Of a stretch of DNA of 64,000 nucleotides, positions 1 to 9,610 are shown piece after piece. A model generated the notes under the pieces. That model ran no database searches and was not told where the DNA came from. It worked only from the letters and a program-made list of their open reading frames with translations. Every line of letters starts with the position of its first letter. Position 1 is the stretch's first letter. This DNA comes from an uncultured Paracoccaceae bacterium (GTDB lineage Bacteria; Pseudomonadota; Alphaproteobacteria; Rhodobacterales; Rhodobacteraceae), in NCBI GenBank assembly GCA_947498415.1, contig CANMKB010000001.1, positions 1-64,000 of the forward strand, written 5' to 3'. The translations under genes were made by a program, and so were the position numbers.

Positions 1-281
1 CGGTGAAGGGGGTTCTAAGGTTAAACCAAATAACCCGCAACCCCTATCTGCACCTTTTTTAAAGAAAATGTGAAAAACTCACTTTTCCAGTTAAAAACGT
101 CAAATATTGCCCAAAATTAATACCGTTGGCGCATCAAATGACTTCAGAAATGGGCCCCCAACATGGCCCACCTACAAACGACACTGGGATTCTGATCCAG
201 ACTCACCCGATTTAGGCGCGGACTCAGGCAGGAATCGCATTCGCAGATGACCCGACTTCGGGGAATCGACCTACCGGGAAT
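1..281. other. Non-coding stretch at window start
   Basis: No supported gene in this stretch. It is AT-rich at the left and holds no RNA gene or repeat that I recognise. The upstream neighbour lies outside the window. Confidence 0.6.
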
Positions 282-311
282 CAAAAAGAGCGCCATTCGG
301 CGCTCTTTTTG
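282..311 (-). terminator. Rho-independent terminator of the phosphohexomutase gene
   Basis: A 13-bp perfect stem (core AAGAGCGCC / GGCGCTCTT) with a 4-nt ATTC loop, bounded by A5 and T5 runs. It lies 20 bp beyond the stop of the minus-strand gene. Because both sides carry the A/T tract it could also stop transcription arriving from the left. Confidence 0.9.
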
Positions 312-330
312 ATTTCAAATGTGAATCGCT

Positions 331-1734
331 TCAGCCGTTCAGCGTTGCAGACAACTGAGACAGATATTTCGCCACAAGCTCTTGAGCACGCGAGGCTGTC
401 GCGGCCTCTGCGTAACACCGGCATTCCGGCGCATTACCGGAAGGGCGCAGATGAAGAGTCTCACCATTTTCAAAAGTCACCCGCAGGCCATCTGTCGTAT
501 CTAGGCTTATCTCCTGCCCCATCGCCTCAAAAAACGTGTCGCGTTGATCTTTGTGGTTGACCAAAGACGAGATGAAGCCGCCTGATACATCGGCCTCGAT
601 CCCGACCAAACGATCAGCCGCAGTAAAGACATTGGGTAAAGTCGCTACGAGCTCTGAAAGAGTTCCCCCCTGCTCTTTCATCATTACTAATGGTGCAAGC
701 ATCGGAAGAACACAGTCTCGAGTCAGCAAGGGAGCCATCGTTTCATTTCCGAAACGCGCCTCAAAACCCAAGAGGAACCCGCCGTTGGCCTCATATCCGA
801 TTACTTCAGCCTCTGCATCATCAGAGAGCGTCTGTTCGATCGCGGCAACTACATAAGGGGAGCCGATCTTTGTCAGGCTGATCTTAGTAAAGTCGCTCAT
901 CTGTGTGATCATCGTATTGGACGAAACCGGCGTGCACAGATGCTTTGCGCCAAGCCGTTTGGCCGTCAACGCACCCAGCACATCGCCGGGAACCAAAGTA
1001 CCAGTGTGATCTGTCACCATAGGTCGATCTGCGTCACCATCGGTTGAAACCAAAGCATCGAGCTGATGATCGCGGCACCAGCGTGCAAACTTCTCACGGG
1101 CTGCCGGATCGACTGCTTCTGTATCGACAGGCACAAAAGTCTCTGTGCGTTCCAACGGCACTACCGTGGCGCCCAGCTGGCTAAAGATTTCGGCCAAGAT
1201 ATCCCGGGCCACAGAACTATGCTGGTAAAGCCCAACAGTCAGATCGGCCAGTGCACTTTGAGAAAAGACCGAAACGTATCTTGCCACAAAGGCTTTAGTG
1301 GCCTGTGCATGGCCATCGACCACACCGCCAGGCGTTGCCGCGACATCGAAACTGGCATCAAGATATGCATTAATCTGCGCTTCGTCGCGCTTGGATATCT
1401 CACCCGCAATGGTGTAAAATTTAATGCCATTGCGGTCTGCAGGAATGTGGCTTCCGGTGATCATGATCGCGCCGGCATTGGCTTGCCCGGCCGAGAAGGC
1501 CAAGGCTGGGGTCGGCAGTACGCCACAAGACACCACATTCTGCCCCATCGCGGTCAGACCATTGATCACCCAGTCTGCGATCAGAGGAGATGACTCTCTG
1601 AGATCCCAACCGACATATACAGTGCCGTTTGTATCGCAGGTCTGAACAAAGGAACTCACATATTGAGTGACGATGTCCTGGGTCAATTCGGTCACCAGAC
1701 CTCTTACACCGCTCGTGCCAAACTTGGGGGCCAT
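331..1734 (-). CDS. Phosphohexomutase (phosphomannomutase/phosphoglucomutase family)
   Basis: An alpha-D-phosphohexomutase that moves phosphate between C1 and C6 of a hexose, supplying sugar-1-phosphate for nucleotide-sugar synthesis in the cytoplasm. About 467 aa from MAPKFGTSGVRG, the family's usual N-terminus; the track ORF adds 34 residues that do not fit. Visible motifs are TGSH near residue 93 (phosphoserine loop), DGDADRP near 232 (metal loop), GYEANGG near 313 (sugar loop) and RPSGN near 430 (phosphate loop). The phosphoserine loop reads TGSH rather than the commoner TASH. The EANGG sugar loop suggests a phosphomannomutase rather than GlmM, but the substrate is inferred. It is the last gene of a leftward cluster of glycan genes and is followed by a strong terminator. 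Confidence 0.88.
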   Translation of the reverse strand: MAPKFGTSGVRGLVTELTQDIVTQYVSSFVQTCDTNGTVYVGWDLRESSPLIADWVINGLTAMGQNVVSCGVLPTPALAFSAGQANAGAIMITGSHIPADRNGIKFYTIAGEISKRDEAQINAYLDASFDVAATPGGVVDGHAQATKAFVARYVSVFSQSALADLTVGLYQHSSVARDILAEIFSQLGATVVPLERTETFVPVDTEAVDPAAREKFARWCRDHQLDALVSTDGDADRPMVTDHTGTLVPGDVLGALTAKRLGAKHLCTPVSSNTMITQMSDFTKISLTKIGSPYVVAAIEQTLSDDAEAEVIGYEANGGFLLGFEARFGNETMAPLLTRDCVLPMLAPLVMMKEQGGTLSELVATLPNVFTAADRLVGIEADVSGGFISSLVNHKDQRDTFFEAMGQEISLDTTDGLRVTFENGETLHLRPSGNAPECRCYAEAATASRAQELVAKYLSQLSATLNG

Positions 1735-1848
1735 TGGAAAATTCCTTAAAATGTATGTTCTGCATTGAAATGCCCACAGATCCGGCCCGTAGGCGCGCCA
1801 TGGCGAGGCTAAAACAACCAAGCGGGCGAGAAGCATTTGTAATGCTGT

Positions 1849-2490
1849 TTAGATATTTTTACGCAGCAAGCCAAATTGATATTCTGGATATTCGCGAACC
1901 TGTTCATACCCCAAATGCGGCAAGATTGAATCCCACACCAATCGCACAGAAGATGCAGCACGCTCATCCGCATCATAGGGTTTCATCAGTTGAGGGTTCT
2001 CAACGTAATAGCGAGAGCCCCCAATCGTCCAATCCATGTCATCTAACAAAATCATGCCACCCGGGCGCAGCAGCATATCTATGAGTGTGACGCCAAATCC
2101 AGTGCTGTCCCAAGTATGGCCGCCATCAAAAAAGCAGAAATCAAACTGCGGGCGTGGGTTGGCATTGATAAGCCTTTGGAGTTCCCATGTATAAGACCGC
2201 TTTGCAAAAAAGGGTGTCACCCGATGTGACAGCCCAGCGCGGGACAACACGTCGTCAATGTTGGGGTCCTTTTTTCGCGCGGTCAGCAAATCAAAAGTCG
2301 AAAGGTGCCCCCTATCCTGATCCTCCAATATGGCAGCGATATAGGCACTGCTTTTGCCATGATAAAAGCCGACTTCAATCACATCGCCAAAATTGTTGTC
2401 TTGAATAATACTTTGCACCACATCCGCACGGGCACGGTTCATATATGGTAGGTCAGAGAACAATTCATCTATGCGATCTAAGTGCGACAT
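1849..2490 (-). CDS. Class I SAM-dependent methyltransferase (Methyltransf_24 type)
   Basis: A 213-aa cytoplasmic methyltransferase-like protein. The SAM-binding loop is EVGFYHGKS (residues 39-47), followed by FDGGHTWD near 121 and PGGMILLDD near 143, the pattern of Methyltransf_24 / cephalosporin-hydroxylase-like enzymes common in surface-glycan clusters. It starts 10 bp beyond the stop of the larger methyltransferase gene at 2501-3913, so the two are probably co-transcribed. Likely substrate is a sugar or glycan intermediate, inferred only from the neighbouring glycosyltransferases. The acceptor is unknown. Confidence 0.75.
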   Translation of the reverse strand: MSHLDRIDELFSDLPYMNRARADVVQSIIQDNNFGDVIEVGFYHGKSSAYIAAILEDQDRGHLSTFDLLTARKKDPNIDDVLSRAGLSHRVTPFFAKRSYTWELQRLINANPRPQFDFCFFDGGHTWDSTGFGVTLIDMLLRPGGMILLDDMDWTIGGSRYYVENPQLMKPYDADERAASSVRLVWDSILPHLGYEQVREYPEYQFGLLRKNI

Positions 2491-2500
2491 CTCGAGCCTC

Positions 2501-3913
2501 TCACTTCTGTTCTGTTAAGCATTTAAGTCCTTCTACCCCCTCGCCCACGACTTCAACCAGTTGATTGTGAAACGAAACGACAGGCGTACTCTTTGGAATA
2601 TCGGACAAAAGAATGGCCAATTGGTGGTGCTGTTTTGAGCTACGCCCGTGAACAACAACCAACCCGATGCCATCTGCATCGATCATTTCATCAATCGAAG
2701 GCAAAACGCGCATGCGCATATCTAAAGTCTCATCGGGCTCCAGATCTTCAGCGTTATTCGCGGCGATGCCGGTAACGCTTAGCGCACCTAAAGTCAGAAA
2801 GGCCGCGCCGGCTAAGTCCGTCAGTGGCCCAACTTCCAAAACGTTTTGCGAGTGAATGAGACTGGATATACGCTCAAGCCACTCTAGGTCACCTTGGCTT
2901 TGGGCTTGCAGGATAAGCTGCAAAGGCACAGTTTTACCTGCAATGTCGTGCTGCATGAGATGCGCCCAATAGTGGCGCAACGCCCACGTCATGCTTTGAC
3001 TTGCTGGGGCCCATAGTTCAGCGGGATTTGCGCCCGAATGATGGAACGCCAGTAGCTCGGCAAAGGCAGCAAACTCAGTCTCTTTGGAGCGGCGCGGCTG
3101 AATGTGGGGTTCGATGGCATCCCAACATTCTTGATAGCTTCTTTGATGTGGCTGCTCGGCAAGAGCCTGACAGGCGGCATCCCAATTTCCTTGGGTGACC
3201 AGCGCTGCAAGCCGCGCCATGCGCAACAACACACGCGGCTCACTTGCTGTTGACATAAGAGGCGCCATAGGGATGTCCAACACATCCTCCATAAGCTGTG
3301 CAGAACAGGTGCTAAGCTTTGGGCCAGGCTTTAAGACAGCAATATTGCACCATCTGGGTTGTTCTGTCGGGACCACCTCTAACATGTCAGCCGAAATCAT
3401 AGCATCCAGCATACTCATCATATCTAAATGCGCCGGATTTAATCCGTGTTTTATAAGGATAAGGCCACTGCCATCTACATCAAGTGCGACTATACTCAGA
3501 CAAGTTAGCAGATCTTCAGCGGTACGCGGCGCGTCTATGAGGCAAAAGTCGATCTTACCGTGCTGCCAGTCAAAAAACTCGATTTCACCTTCATGAATAG
3601 TGGCCGAAACAGCATGGCGTTCCATGATCCCTTCAAACACGGGGCGGCTGGATGCCCCGACAGGCAAAACATTGGGATGGCGATCTGAATTCAATTCTGA
3701 CCATTCAAACCGATCCACAACATGAAGATCACCATGCTGAGCAAGGATCGTGCTCACCCCACCCAACCAAGGGCCAATTTCTAGTATTGTTGCAGGTTCA
3801 GGCAGGTTCACCAGCATCGATTTGATCAATGTGATGTCGGTTTCCCCCATCATACGCGGCAATTCCGGAAGGTTTTCCAAGGAAAGCTTGCCAACTCTAG
3901 GATGGGTCTGCAT
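2501..3913 (-). CDS. Bimodular methyltransferase-like protein
   Basis: A 470-aa protein with an N-terminal SAM-methyltransferase fold: ILEIGPWLGGVS (residues 43-54) as the SAM loop and IDFCLIDAPR (121-130) as the acidic strand, ending near residue 195. After a helical middle (about 225-345), a second, weaker copy begins at NVLEVGPLTDLAGAAF (357-372) and runs to a strand-like GLVVVHG (417-423). The second copy lacks the full glycine pattern and looks degenerate. It is divergently arranged with the GT4 gene, their start regions lying within about 35 bp, so they likely share a promoter zone. Role in glycan methylation is inferred from context. Confidence 0.65.
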   Translation of the reverse strand: MQTHPRVGKLSLENLPELPRMMGETDITLIKSMLVNLPEPATILEIGPWLGGVSTILAQHGDLHVVDRFEWSELNSDRHPNVLPVGASSRPVFEGIMERHAVSATIHEGEIEFFDWQHGKIDFCLIDAPRTAEDLLTCLSIVALDVDGSGLILIKHGLNPAHLDMMSMLDAMISADMLEVVPTEQPRWCNIAVLKPGPKLSTCSAQLMEDVLDIPMAPLMSTASEPRVLLRMARLAALVTQGNWDAACQALAEQPHQRSYQECWDAIEPHIQPRRSKETEFAAFAELLAFHHSGANPAELWAPASQSMTWALRHYWAHLMQHDIAGKTVPLQLILQAQSQGDLEWLERISSLIHSQNVLEVGPLTDLAGAAFLTLGALSVTGIAANNAEDLEPDETLDMRMRVLPSIDEMIDADGIGLVVVHGRSSKQHHQLAILLSDIPKSTPVVSFHNQLVEVVGEGVEGLKCLTEQK

Positions 3914-3946
3914 ACTGATTTTACCTTTCTGTTGATCGGAAAATCT

Positions 3947-6277
3947 ATGGATCAGGGTAGTTTACTGGATCATTTCGCGCAAGTTCGCCGCCAAGTAATT
4001 ACTCTTTGCTCTGCCAAACGTTTCTCTGCCGCTCAAATGTTACTGGTTGGTTCTGGCCTTTCTGTGGCTGATGCACCCGGTTTGTGGGAACACATCGCAA
4101 GGCGTGCGGCGCAGGCGGGGCATGATCCAATTGCGCATGAGGTTCGAAAAACAATTTGGCAAGCAGGCGGAAACAGCGCCGCGCTAAGCCTTCAAGAAGC
4201 GGCGTACTTTTTGAATAACAAAGATCATGAAAACTGCATCTTTGTTATCGAGGGCCAATTTGGTCCAACACCTAACAACATCGAGGCACATGAATTCCTG
4301 ACACGTGCCTATTTAATGCAGGCGCAATCAGCGCGCAGCGCACGGCAAATTCGCACGAAAAAAGACATCGCGCATCGGCTTACCAAAGGCCTAACACCTC
4401 GGTCCCCGGCGCATGCCATGGCCGCCATCGATCTGTTGCGCTTTTGTGGATCATTCGAACGGGCAATCGCTTTGAACGAAATGGCTCAAAGGCTGTTTCC
4501 ACAGGATGTGCGCTTTTTGATGCGTAACACCAGAATGCTAGAACAAAAAGGGCAGTTCAGCGCCGCTATCCCAATTTGGCAAAGCATTGCTGAAACCTCT
4601 GATCGCTACCGTATTGAGGCGTTGCTGCGACTTCACCGGCTGCAAGAACGGTTGGAGTTGATCAAAGACGCAGACGAAACAGCAGCGCATCTTCTGACGC
4701 TAAACCTCCCGATAGAAAACCGCCTGATTTTGGCCCTGCATTTGGGGCTTCCCCATCTGGTGCAATCAGTGGCCCGTCTTATCGCGCAGGGTGGCCCAAA
4801 GGATGCACCGATCACGTTTGAGCAAGGGCAAAAGATCGGCGAAGCGCTATTAGATCATGGTGAAATTGGCCTGTTGGTATGGCTCAGACGGCAACGCTTG
4901 CCTTTAAGCGATCAGGTAAAAGTAATCTTAGATCAATGCGCCTTTGGAGAGCCAACCGGCCCTGCAATGCCTGACAGCTTTGACGTCGCCGCAAAAATTC
5001 TAAGCCCCGATTTTATGCTGCCTCTTGAAGGATTTGCATCACGGCCTCCCAAGCCTCCGGGATGGCCAGGCTCACGCAAAACGCCCGGCCGCATCCTATT
5101 GGTGAATGCTTCTTTAAAGGCGGGTGGCGCAGAACGACAATTTGTTTCCTTGATCAAATCAATGATAGATCAAGGCGTTCCTAAAGACACAATAGACGTC
5201 GCCTTTTTCTCGCTAGAAACAGATCGCGACATGGACCGTTTTCTACCCGATTTGGCGGATACTGGCGTTACAATTCATGACTTAAGCCAGCGTATCGTGC
5301 ACAATCCTGCGCTGCCAAAGGATGTAGAACGTGTGTTAAGCGCCCTCCCCATCGAAATGCGAAATGATCTACGCCCTCTTTGGCATTTGATTTCAGAAGT
5401 GAGACCAAATGTTCTGCACGGGTGGCAAGACCGGGCTGCTATTTCCTGCGGGCTGGCTGGTTACTTAACAGACACCGAGCGCGTTGTATTAAGTACGCGA
5501 AATATGTCGCCCGCGACGCGACGGGATAAAAAGCTCAGAAAAGCAAAGGCCTTGTTCGCCGATTTCGCAAAACGAGAAAACTACACGCTTACTGCGAATT
5601 CAGAATTGGGCGCCCAGGATTACATCAAATGGCTTTCGCTTGAAAAAGATCTTGTTAAGCCTTTGCGAAACATTGTGGACGTCCGCCAGTTCGAGACTGT
5701 ACTACGCGGTCGAAAACCAAAAGATATCGATACCCCGATCACCATTGGGGGCGTATTCCGTCTGGCGCTCAACAAACGCCCTTTGCTTTGGTTAAATACC
5801 GTCTCAGCCTTGCGCGAATTGCTCGACAGGCCCATCAAACCCGTAATCTTTGGGGATGGTCCAATGCGTGAGGCGATTCTTACAGAAGCAAAGGCATTGG
5901 GATGCGATGACCTTGAAATCATCTCTTCCGAAAGCGCGCCCACAAAAATCTATTCGCAAATCGATGCGCTGTTGTTGATGTCGCGTGTCGAGGGCTTGCC
6001 CAATGTGATGCTCGAGGCGCAAGCCGCAGGGCTTCCCGTTGCAGCCTGCGAAGTTGGCGGGGTGCGTGAGGCCGCGCAGAAACGAGGCGATGCGCGAGCA
6101 TTGCTGTTGCCTGCACAAATCGAGGCCAAAGAGGCCGCAGAAAAGATTGCAAACTGGCTGCCCACAGCACTTTCGGCAAAACCGGATGCGCGTGTTGGGT
6201 TCGTCCGCACACACTTCGGACCCAAAGCGACCATTGACCCGGTGCTAGAAATTTACTGCGGGCGGGATAAGGGATGA
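3947..6277 (+). CDS. GT4-family glycosyltransferase with long helical N-terminal region
   Basis: A cytoplasmic glycosyltransferase of about 776 aa. Residues 1-350 are alpha-helical with TPR-like periodicity. The GT4/GT-B catalytic part starts at ILLVNASLKAGGAERQF (about 384) and ends with the nucleotide-sugar loop SRVEGLPNVMLEAQAAGLPV (about 680). The track start at 3902 would overlap the divergent gene's start codon; ATG 3947, with GGAAA just upstream, fits better. It transfers an unknown sugar. Its stop is 6 bp from the next glycosyltransferase start, so both sit in one operon with the 190-aa gene. The helical N-terminus may bind a protein or carrier acceptor (inference). Confidence 0.82.
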   Translation: MDQGSLLDHFAQVRRQVITLCSAKRFSAAQMLLVGSGLSVADAPGLWEHIARRAAQAGHDPIAHEVRKTIWQAGGNSAALSLQEAAYFLNNKDHENCIFVIEGQFGPTPNNIEAHEFLTRAYLMQAQSARSARQIRTKKDIAHRLTKGLTPRSPAHAMAAIDLLRFCGSFERAIALNEMAQRLFPQDVRFLMRNTRMLEQKGQFSAAIPIWQSIAETSDRYRIEALLRLHRLQERLELIKDADETAAHLLTLNLPIENRLILALHLGLPHLVQSVARLIAQGGPKDAPITFEQGQKIGEALLDHGEIGLLVWLRRQRLPLSDQVKVILDQCAFGEPTGPAMPDSFDVAAKILSPDFMLPLEGFASRPPKPPGWPGSRKTPGRILLVNASLKAGGAERQFVSLIKSMIDQGVPKDTIDVAFFSLETDRDMDRFLPDLADTGVTIHDLSQRIVHNPALPKDVERVLSALPIEMRNDLRPLWHLISEVRPNVLHGWQDRAAISCGLAGYLTDTERVVLSTRNMSPATRRDKKLRKAKALFADFAKRENYTLTANSELGAQDYIKWLSLEKDLVKPLRNIVDVRQFETVLRGRKPKDIDTPITIGGVFRLALNKRPLLWLNTVSALRELLDRPIKPVIFGDGPMREAILTEAKALGCDDLEIISSESAPTKIYSQIDALLLMSRVEGLPNVMLEAQAAGLPVAACEVGGVREAAQKRGDARALLLPAQIEAKEAAEKIANWLPTALSAKPDARVGFVRTHFGPKATIDPVLEIYCGRDKG

Positions 6278-6283
6278 ATGTGA

Positions 6284-8056
6284 ATGCTTAAAACGTCCGC
6301 CTCGACCCGCCGTATTGGTATAGTCGGCAACCCACATGATCCGATGGGGCAATTGCTGGAAGATCAGCCGCATCGTGCAGATGATGTGTTTTTTCCTTTA
6401 GTTGATCCAGCTGATGCAGACAATTCTCTCGATGAAATTGTGGTGCTTTCTCAGGCCGATGCCCTCGGGCATTTTCCAGCCCTCTTGGCCAGCAGCACCC
6501 CGATTACGATTATATTGCGCCGACATTCGATTGGGCAAAACAGCCCCGACTGGCAGCAAAGCTACAAGCTTCTATTAGCGGGATTGAACGAAGCGCAGCC
6601 CCCGCATATTGCCCTTTGTGCGTTAACAGACGAAGCCGTGCACAGCTTTGTAAAAGTCGCTGATCACAACATTTCCCAACTCCCTCCATTGGTCCCGACC
6701 CGTCAGGTGGAAACGACATTCCCCATAGATCGAAGCGCTTCGGAGACCACGTTCTTCTTGGTGAACTCAGATGGATCACGAGAGGCACGACGCGCAGAAC
6801 ACGCCGCATTCAATTGGGTAAAGTTACGACGATTGGCCAATCTGCGTGCGGTGGATCGCGATGATCAAGATCTTTGCGACCTCGTAGAGCTTGCAAATGA
6901 AACGCGCACTTCTTCGACACAATCACCTACCTCTAAGCCGCTGAAAATGCTGGCCGTTGTCCCCAACGGTGTGGGGCTTGGTCATATTACGCGGATGATG
7001 GCACTGGCCAAGGCGCTTCAGGCGAATGGTGAAACGGAAGTAATCTTCTGGTGTTTCTCGCGCGCTGCGGAAATTCTGCAAGCGGCAGGATACCAGATCA
7101 TATTGCGCCAAACCGCGGCACACCTTGGGGCGCATCCGCCAGATTGGAGAGCCTTGGAAACCCAAGAATTTGCGCTGGCCATCCAAACACTCAAACCAGA
7201 TCTTGTGTCATATGATGGCGCTATGATTGATCCCTTTGTGTTCAACGCGCTGAAAATGCCCGGATGCGGACGCACGGCGTTTTTATGGGTGCGCCGCGGG
7301 ATGCTTCGGCCAGATTCAGACCCCTTATTCATGGAAAATGAGCAATTCGCCGATCTTATATTGGAACCGGGTGATTTAGCCGTCGAAGTCGATAAAGGCC
7401 CAACGCGCACCCGCCAAGCGGACAAGCGTGGGTTTTCGCAACACTTCACATCTGCCCCCGTCTCTCTTGCCATAACCCTTCCGTCCTACACTCGTCGTGA
7501 GGCTAAGGCACAGATGAATCTCGGCTGGGGCAAGCATTGCATTGTATCTCTCGGTGGGGCTTTTGGCGATTGGGACAGGCTTGAAGCGTTATTGATCAAA
7601 CATGCTCATGCCAATGGCGTTAAGCTTATCTGGGCACAGTCTCCATTGGCCGCGCCACCGCGGTCTTCCGAGCTTCTTGTGAGGCGTCTTTTCCCACTCA
7701 GCCGCTATCTGCCCGGCATTGATGGCGTCGTCACCGCGACCGGCTACAATAGCTTTCATGAGTTGATGCTGACCTATGACAAACCCGTTCTATTTGCGCC
7801 CACAAACCATGTGCGGATGGATGATCAAGCCTCGCGTGCGCGCTATGCCGCTGCGCAGGGCTGGGCCTCGGTCGCTTTTTCTGATCGCCCCGAAGACATG
7901 GATCAGCAAATCGCAACGTTCATGAAGCAGGTCAAATCCGGTACATCCGTTTCAAACCGACCAAAGCAATCTCTGGATCAAAGAGATTTCTACAAACGTA
8001 TACAAAGTGTTGCCTCACGCTATCACGCCTCGACATTGGTGGGGGCAGCAGAATGA
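6284..8056 (+). CDS. MurG/GT28-like glycosyltransferase
   Basis: 590 aa, second gene of the glycosyltransferase operon. The C-terminal half (from about residue 222) carries NGVGLGHITRMMALAKAL, the N-terminal donor-domain signature of GT28/MurG-like enzymes. Later come SLGGAFGDWDRLEAL and TNHVRMDDQASRARY (about 506), the usual C-terminal sugar-nucleotide loop. The first 220 residues are a separate domain that I do not recognise. No signal peptide or membrane segment is evident, so it acts in the cytoplasm or at the inner membrane face. Its stop overlaps the next start by 4 bp (ATGA). The sugar and acceptor cannot be told from sequence. Confidence 0.8.
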   Translation: MLKTSASTRRIGIVGNPHDPMGQLLEDQPHRADDVFFPLVDPADADNSLDEIVVLSQADALGHFPALLASSTPITIILRRHSIGQNSPDWQQSYKLLLAGLNEAQPPHIALCALTDEAVHSFVKVADHNISQLPPLVPTRQVETTFPIDRSASETTFFLVNSDGSREARRAEHAAFNWVKLRRLANLRAVDRDDQDLCDLVELANETRTSSTQSPTSKPLKMLAVVPNGVGLGHITRMMALAKALQANGETEVIFWCFSRAAEILQAAGYQIILRQTAAHLGAHPPDWRALETQEFALAIQTLKPDLVSYDGAMIDPFVFNALKMPGCGRTAFLWVRRGMLRPDSDPLFMENEQFADLILEPGDLAVEVDKGPTRTRQADKRGFSQHFTSAPVSLAITLPSYTRREAKAQMNLGWGKHCIVSLGGAFGDWDRLEALLIKHAHANGVKLIWAQSPLAAPPRSSELLVRRLFPLSRYLPGIDGVVTATGYNSFHELMLTYDKPVLFAPTNHVRMDDQASRARYAAAQGWASVAFSDRPEDMDQQIATFMKQVKSGTSVSNRPKQSLDQRDFYKRIQSVASRYHASTLVGAAE

Positions 8057-8625
8057 GTTCGTCTTTTAGTCCCCCATCTTTGGTACGTCGCCTGACCCGT
8101 GAGAACAAAACCATGGGGCCGCGGCTTGCCCAGCTAGAGTTTCAGAACCTGTCCAAAGAGCTTGAAAGCACCAACCTCTTTGAGCTTCAGATCGACTTTC
8201 CAGAGGTGCAGACGCCACCCGCGATTACATTGCCAACAATCACAAGCTTCCCCTCGGCCCAGCGCCTAACCCCGTTGTCGGTGACTTTGGGGCGTACAGC
8301 TTGGGCAACAGACCCAGAGGCACTTCCGATTGTGGGGATTTGGGTGCCAGATAGGGACCATGCCGAACTTCGCACCGCCTTGCTCGCTTTGCTCAGAAAG
8401 CACTACATCGAACCGTTTGCACGATATGTATTCCTATGCGAAGCGATGCGACCGATCCCCTTTTTAGGACGGTATGAGTTCACCTACGAATACGTCGGAC
8501 AGCAAGATCCGATCCAAGTCGCACAACGTATGCGACTGAGATATGGGATGATTCAACTGCGCGATTTGTTGAGCGGGGCCGCCATTTGGAAGGGTATAAG
8601 CAATCCTTTGCCCTCAACTGGCTGA
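8053..8625 (+). CDS. Hypothetical protein, third gene of glycosyltransferase operon
   Basis: 190 aa, family not recognised. It overlaps the preceding glycosyltransferase gene by an ATGA junction, implying translational coupling and a related job. No signal peptide, membrane segment or catalytic motif is visible. The middle (about 65-150) looks like an alternating strand/helix domain with several aromatic residues. It is followed by 140 bp without a clear terminator. Confidence 0.7.
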   Translation: MSSSFSPPSLVRRLTRENKTMGPRLAQLEFQNLSKELESTNLFELQIDFPEVQTPPAITLPTITSFPSAQRLTPLSVTLGRTAWATDPEALPIVGIWVPDRDHAELRTALLALLRKHYIEPFARYVFLCEAMRPIPFLGRYEFTYEYVGQQDPIQVAQRMRLRYGMIQLRDLLSGAAIWKGISNPLPSTG

Positions 8626-8765
8626 ATCTTGCTTGCCACAATTATGTAAAATATTCTTCGTGACCTCGGCATAAAGCTTCCCTAAACCCTCGGCAGGTCT
8701 CATTCTGAAGGTGCCAACATAGGCATCCAAGAATAAGCCAAGATAAATGGATTGAGGACGACAGT

Positions 8766-9062
8766 ATGAAAAAGGCACTTGTAGGCGCACTTATTGTGTC
8801 CGCCGCAATAGCGACAGGTAACTCCGCGATCGCCGCGACCTGTGCAGATCGCGATCATGTGACGGCGCAACTCGCAGAGCGCTTTGGAGAGGCCCCTGTG
8901 GCCAATCAAATCAGCCATAGCAACCGAATCCTTGAGGTCTTTGCCTCACCCGGTGCTAAAACTTGGTCGATTGTGGTGACCCTTCCTGAACGCAATTTGT
9001 CTTGCCTTGCGGCAACAGGTAAAGGCCAAGCTCCACTCAACCGGACGCTCGGCTCTTTGTAA
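8766..9062 (+). CDS. Small secreted protein of unknown function
   Basis: 98 aa with a classical Sec signal peptide (MKKALVGALIVSAAIATG, cleavage after AIA near residue 24), so it is periplasmic or extracellular. The mature part of about 74 aa has two cysteines (CADRD and LSCLAA) that could form a disulfide. The shape, a short mature domain with one possible disulfide, is common among uncharacterised Rhodobacteraceae proteins. GAGGA stands upstream of the ATG. It is monocistronic and ends just before a strong hairpin shared with the opposing operon. Confidence 0.75.
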   Translation: MKKALVGALIVSAAIATGNSAIAATCADRDHVTAQLAERFGEAPVANQISHSNRILEVFASPGAKTWSIVVTLPERNLSCLAATGKGQAPLNRTLGSL

Positions 9063-9085
9063 ATCTAAGGCCAAAACCTGACCAA

Positions 9086-9114
9086 ACTGCGCCCAATATC
9101 ACTTTGGGCGCAGT
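9086..9114. terminator. Bidirectional terminator between convergent genes
   Basis: An 11-bp perfect stem, ACTGCGCCCAA / TTGGGCGCAGT, with a 7-nt loop. It lies between the stop of the 98-aa gene and the stop of the opposing 158-aa gene. The T tract is weak on both sides. Confidence 0.7.
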
Positions 9115-9130
9115 GGTATTCTTTATGGGA

Positions 9131-9607
9131 TTAATCGCTGCCGCCTCCGCCATCACAATCACCACCGCCGCCACCCCAGGCGTTCCACAGCCACCAATCC
9201 AGATTTGAACCGGTTTTAGGGATTTCGATCCCCATAGATGTGCGCAGCGCAAAGTACTGGGCCATATGCTCAGAGTTGCCGCGGGCGATAAATGTTTCCA
9301 ACCACCGAGCGTCGAGCGATGCCACTTCTTCTGACGACGCAATCGCATAAGACGTTCGTATAGCGAAATCCAAATCCCCTTTCAGGTCAGTCATATCAAG
9401 AATGTCTTCAAGTTCGGGGCGCAAAGGAACCGTACCCAACCCACTATCCAACTCTCCCTTCAGCTGATCCCAATTCGCAGACAGTTGATCAGTTGCATCT
9501 GCCGCAGGCGGCGCAATGACAGCTGATGCACGCGTGACTGCAATTGCACCAATGATCAGCCCTTTAACCACAGTCGAGAATGTACGAAACTTCGATTTTA
9601 TCGGCAT
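9131..9607 (-). CDS. Hypothetical exported protein with Gly/Asp tail
   Basis: 158 aa, not recognised. The N-terminus (KGLIIGAIAVTRASAVIAPP) is a signal peptide or membrane anchor. The body is acidic and helical. The last 15 residues are a glycine/aspartate tail ending GGGGGDCDGGGGSD after a Trp-rich LDWWLWNAWG. Its start is 3 bp past the stop of the 334-aa exported gene, so they form an operon. The glycine-rich tail echoes the composition of the exoprotein at 15.9-17.9 kb, but a link is only a guess. Confidence 0.65.
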   Translation of the reverse strand: MPIKSKFRTFSTVVKGLIIGAIAVTRASAVIAPPAADATDQLSANWDQLKGELDSGLGTVPLRPELEDILDMTDLKGDLDFAIRTSYAIASSEEVASLDARWLETFIARGNSEHMAQYFALRTSMGIEIPKTGSNLDWWLWNAWGGGGGDCDGGGGSD

Positions 9608-9610
9608 CGC

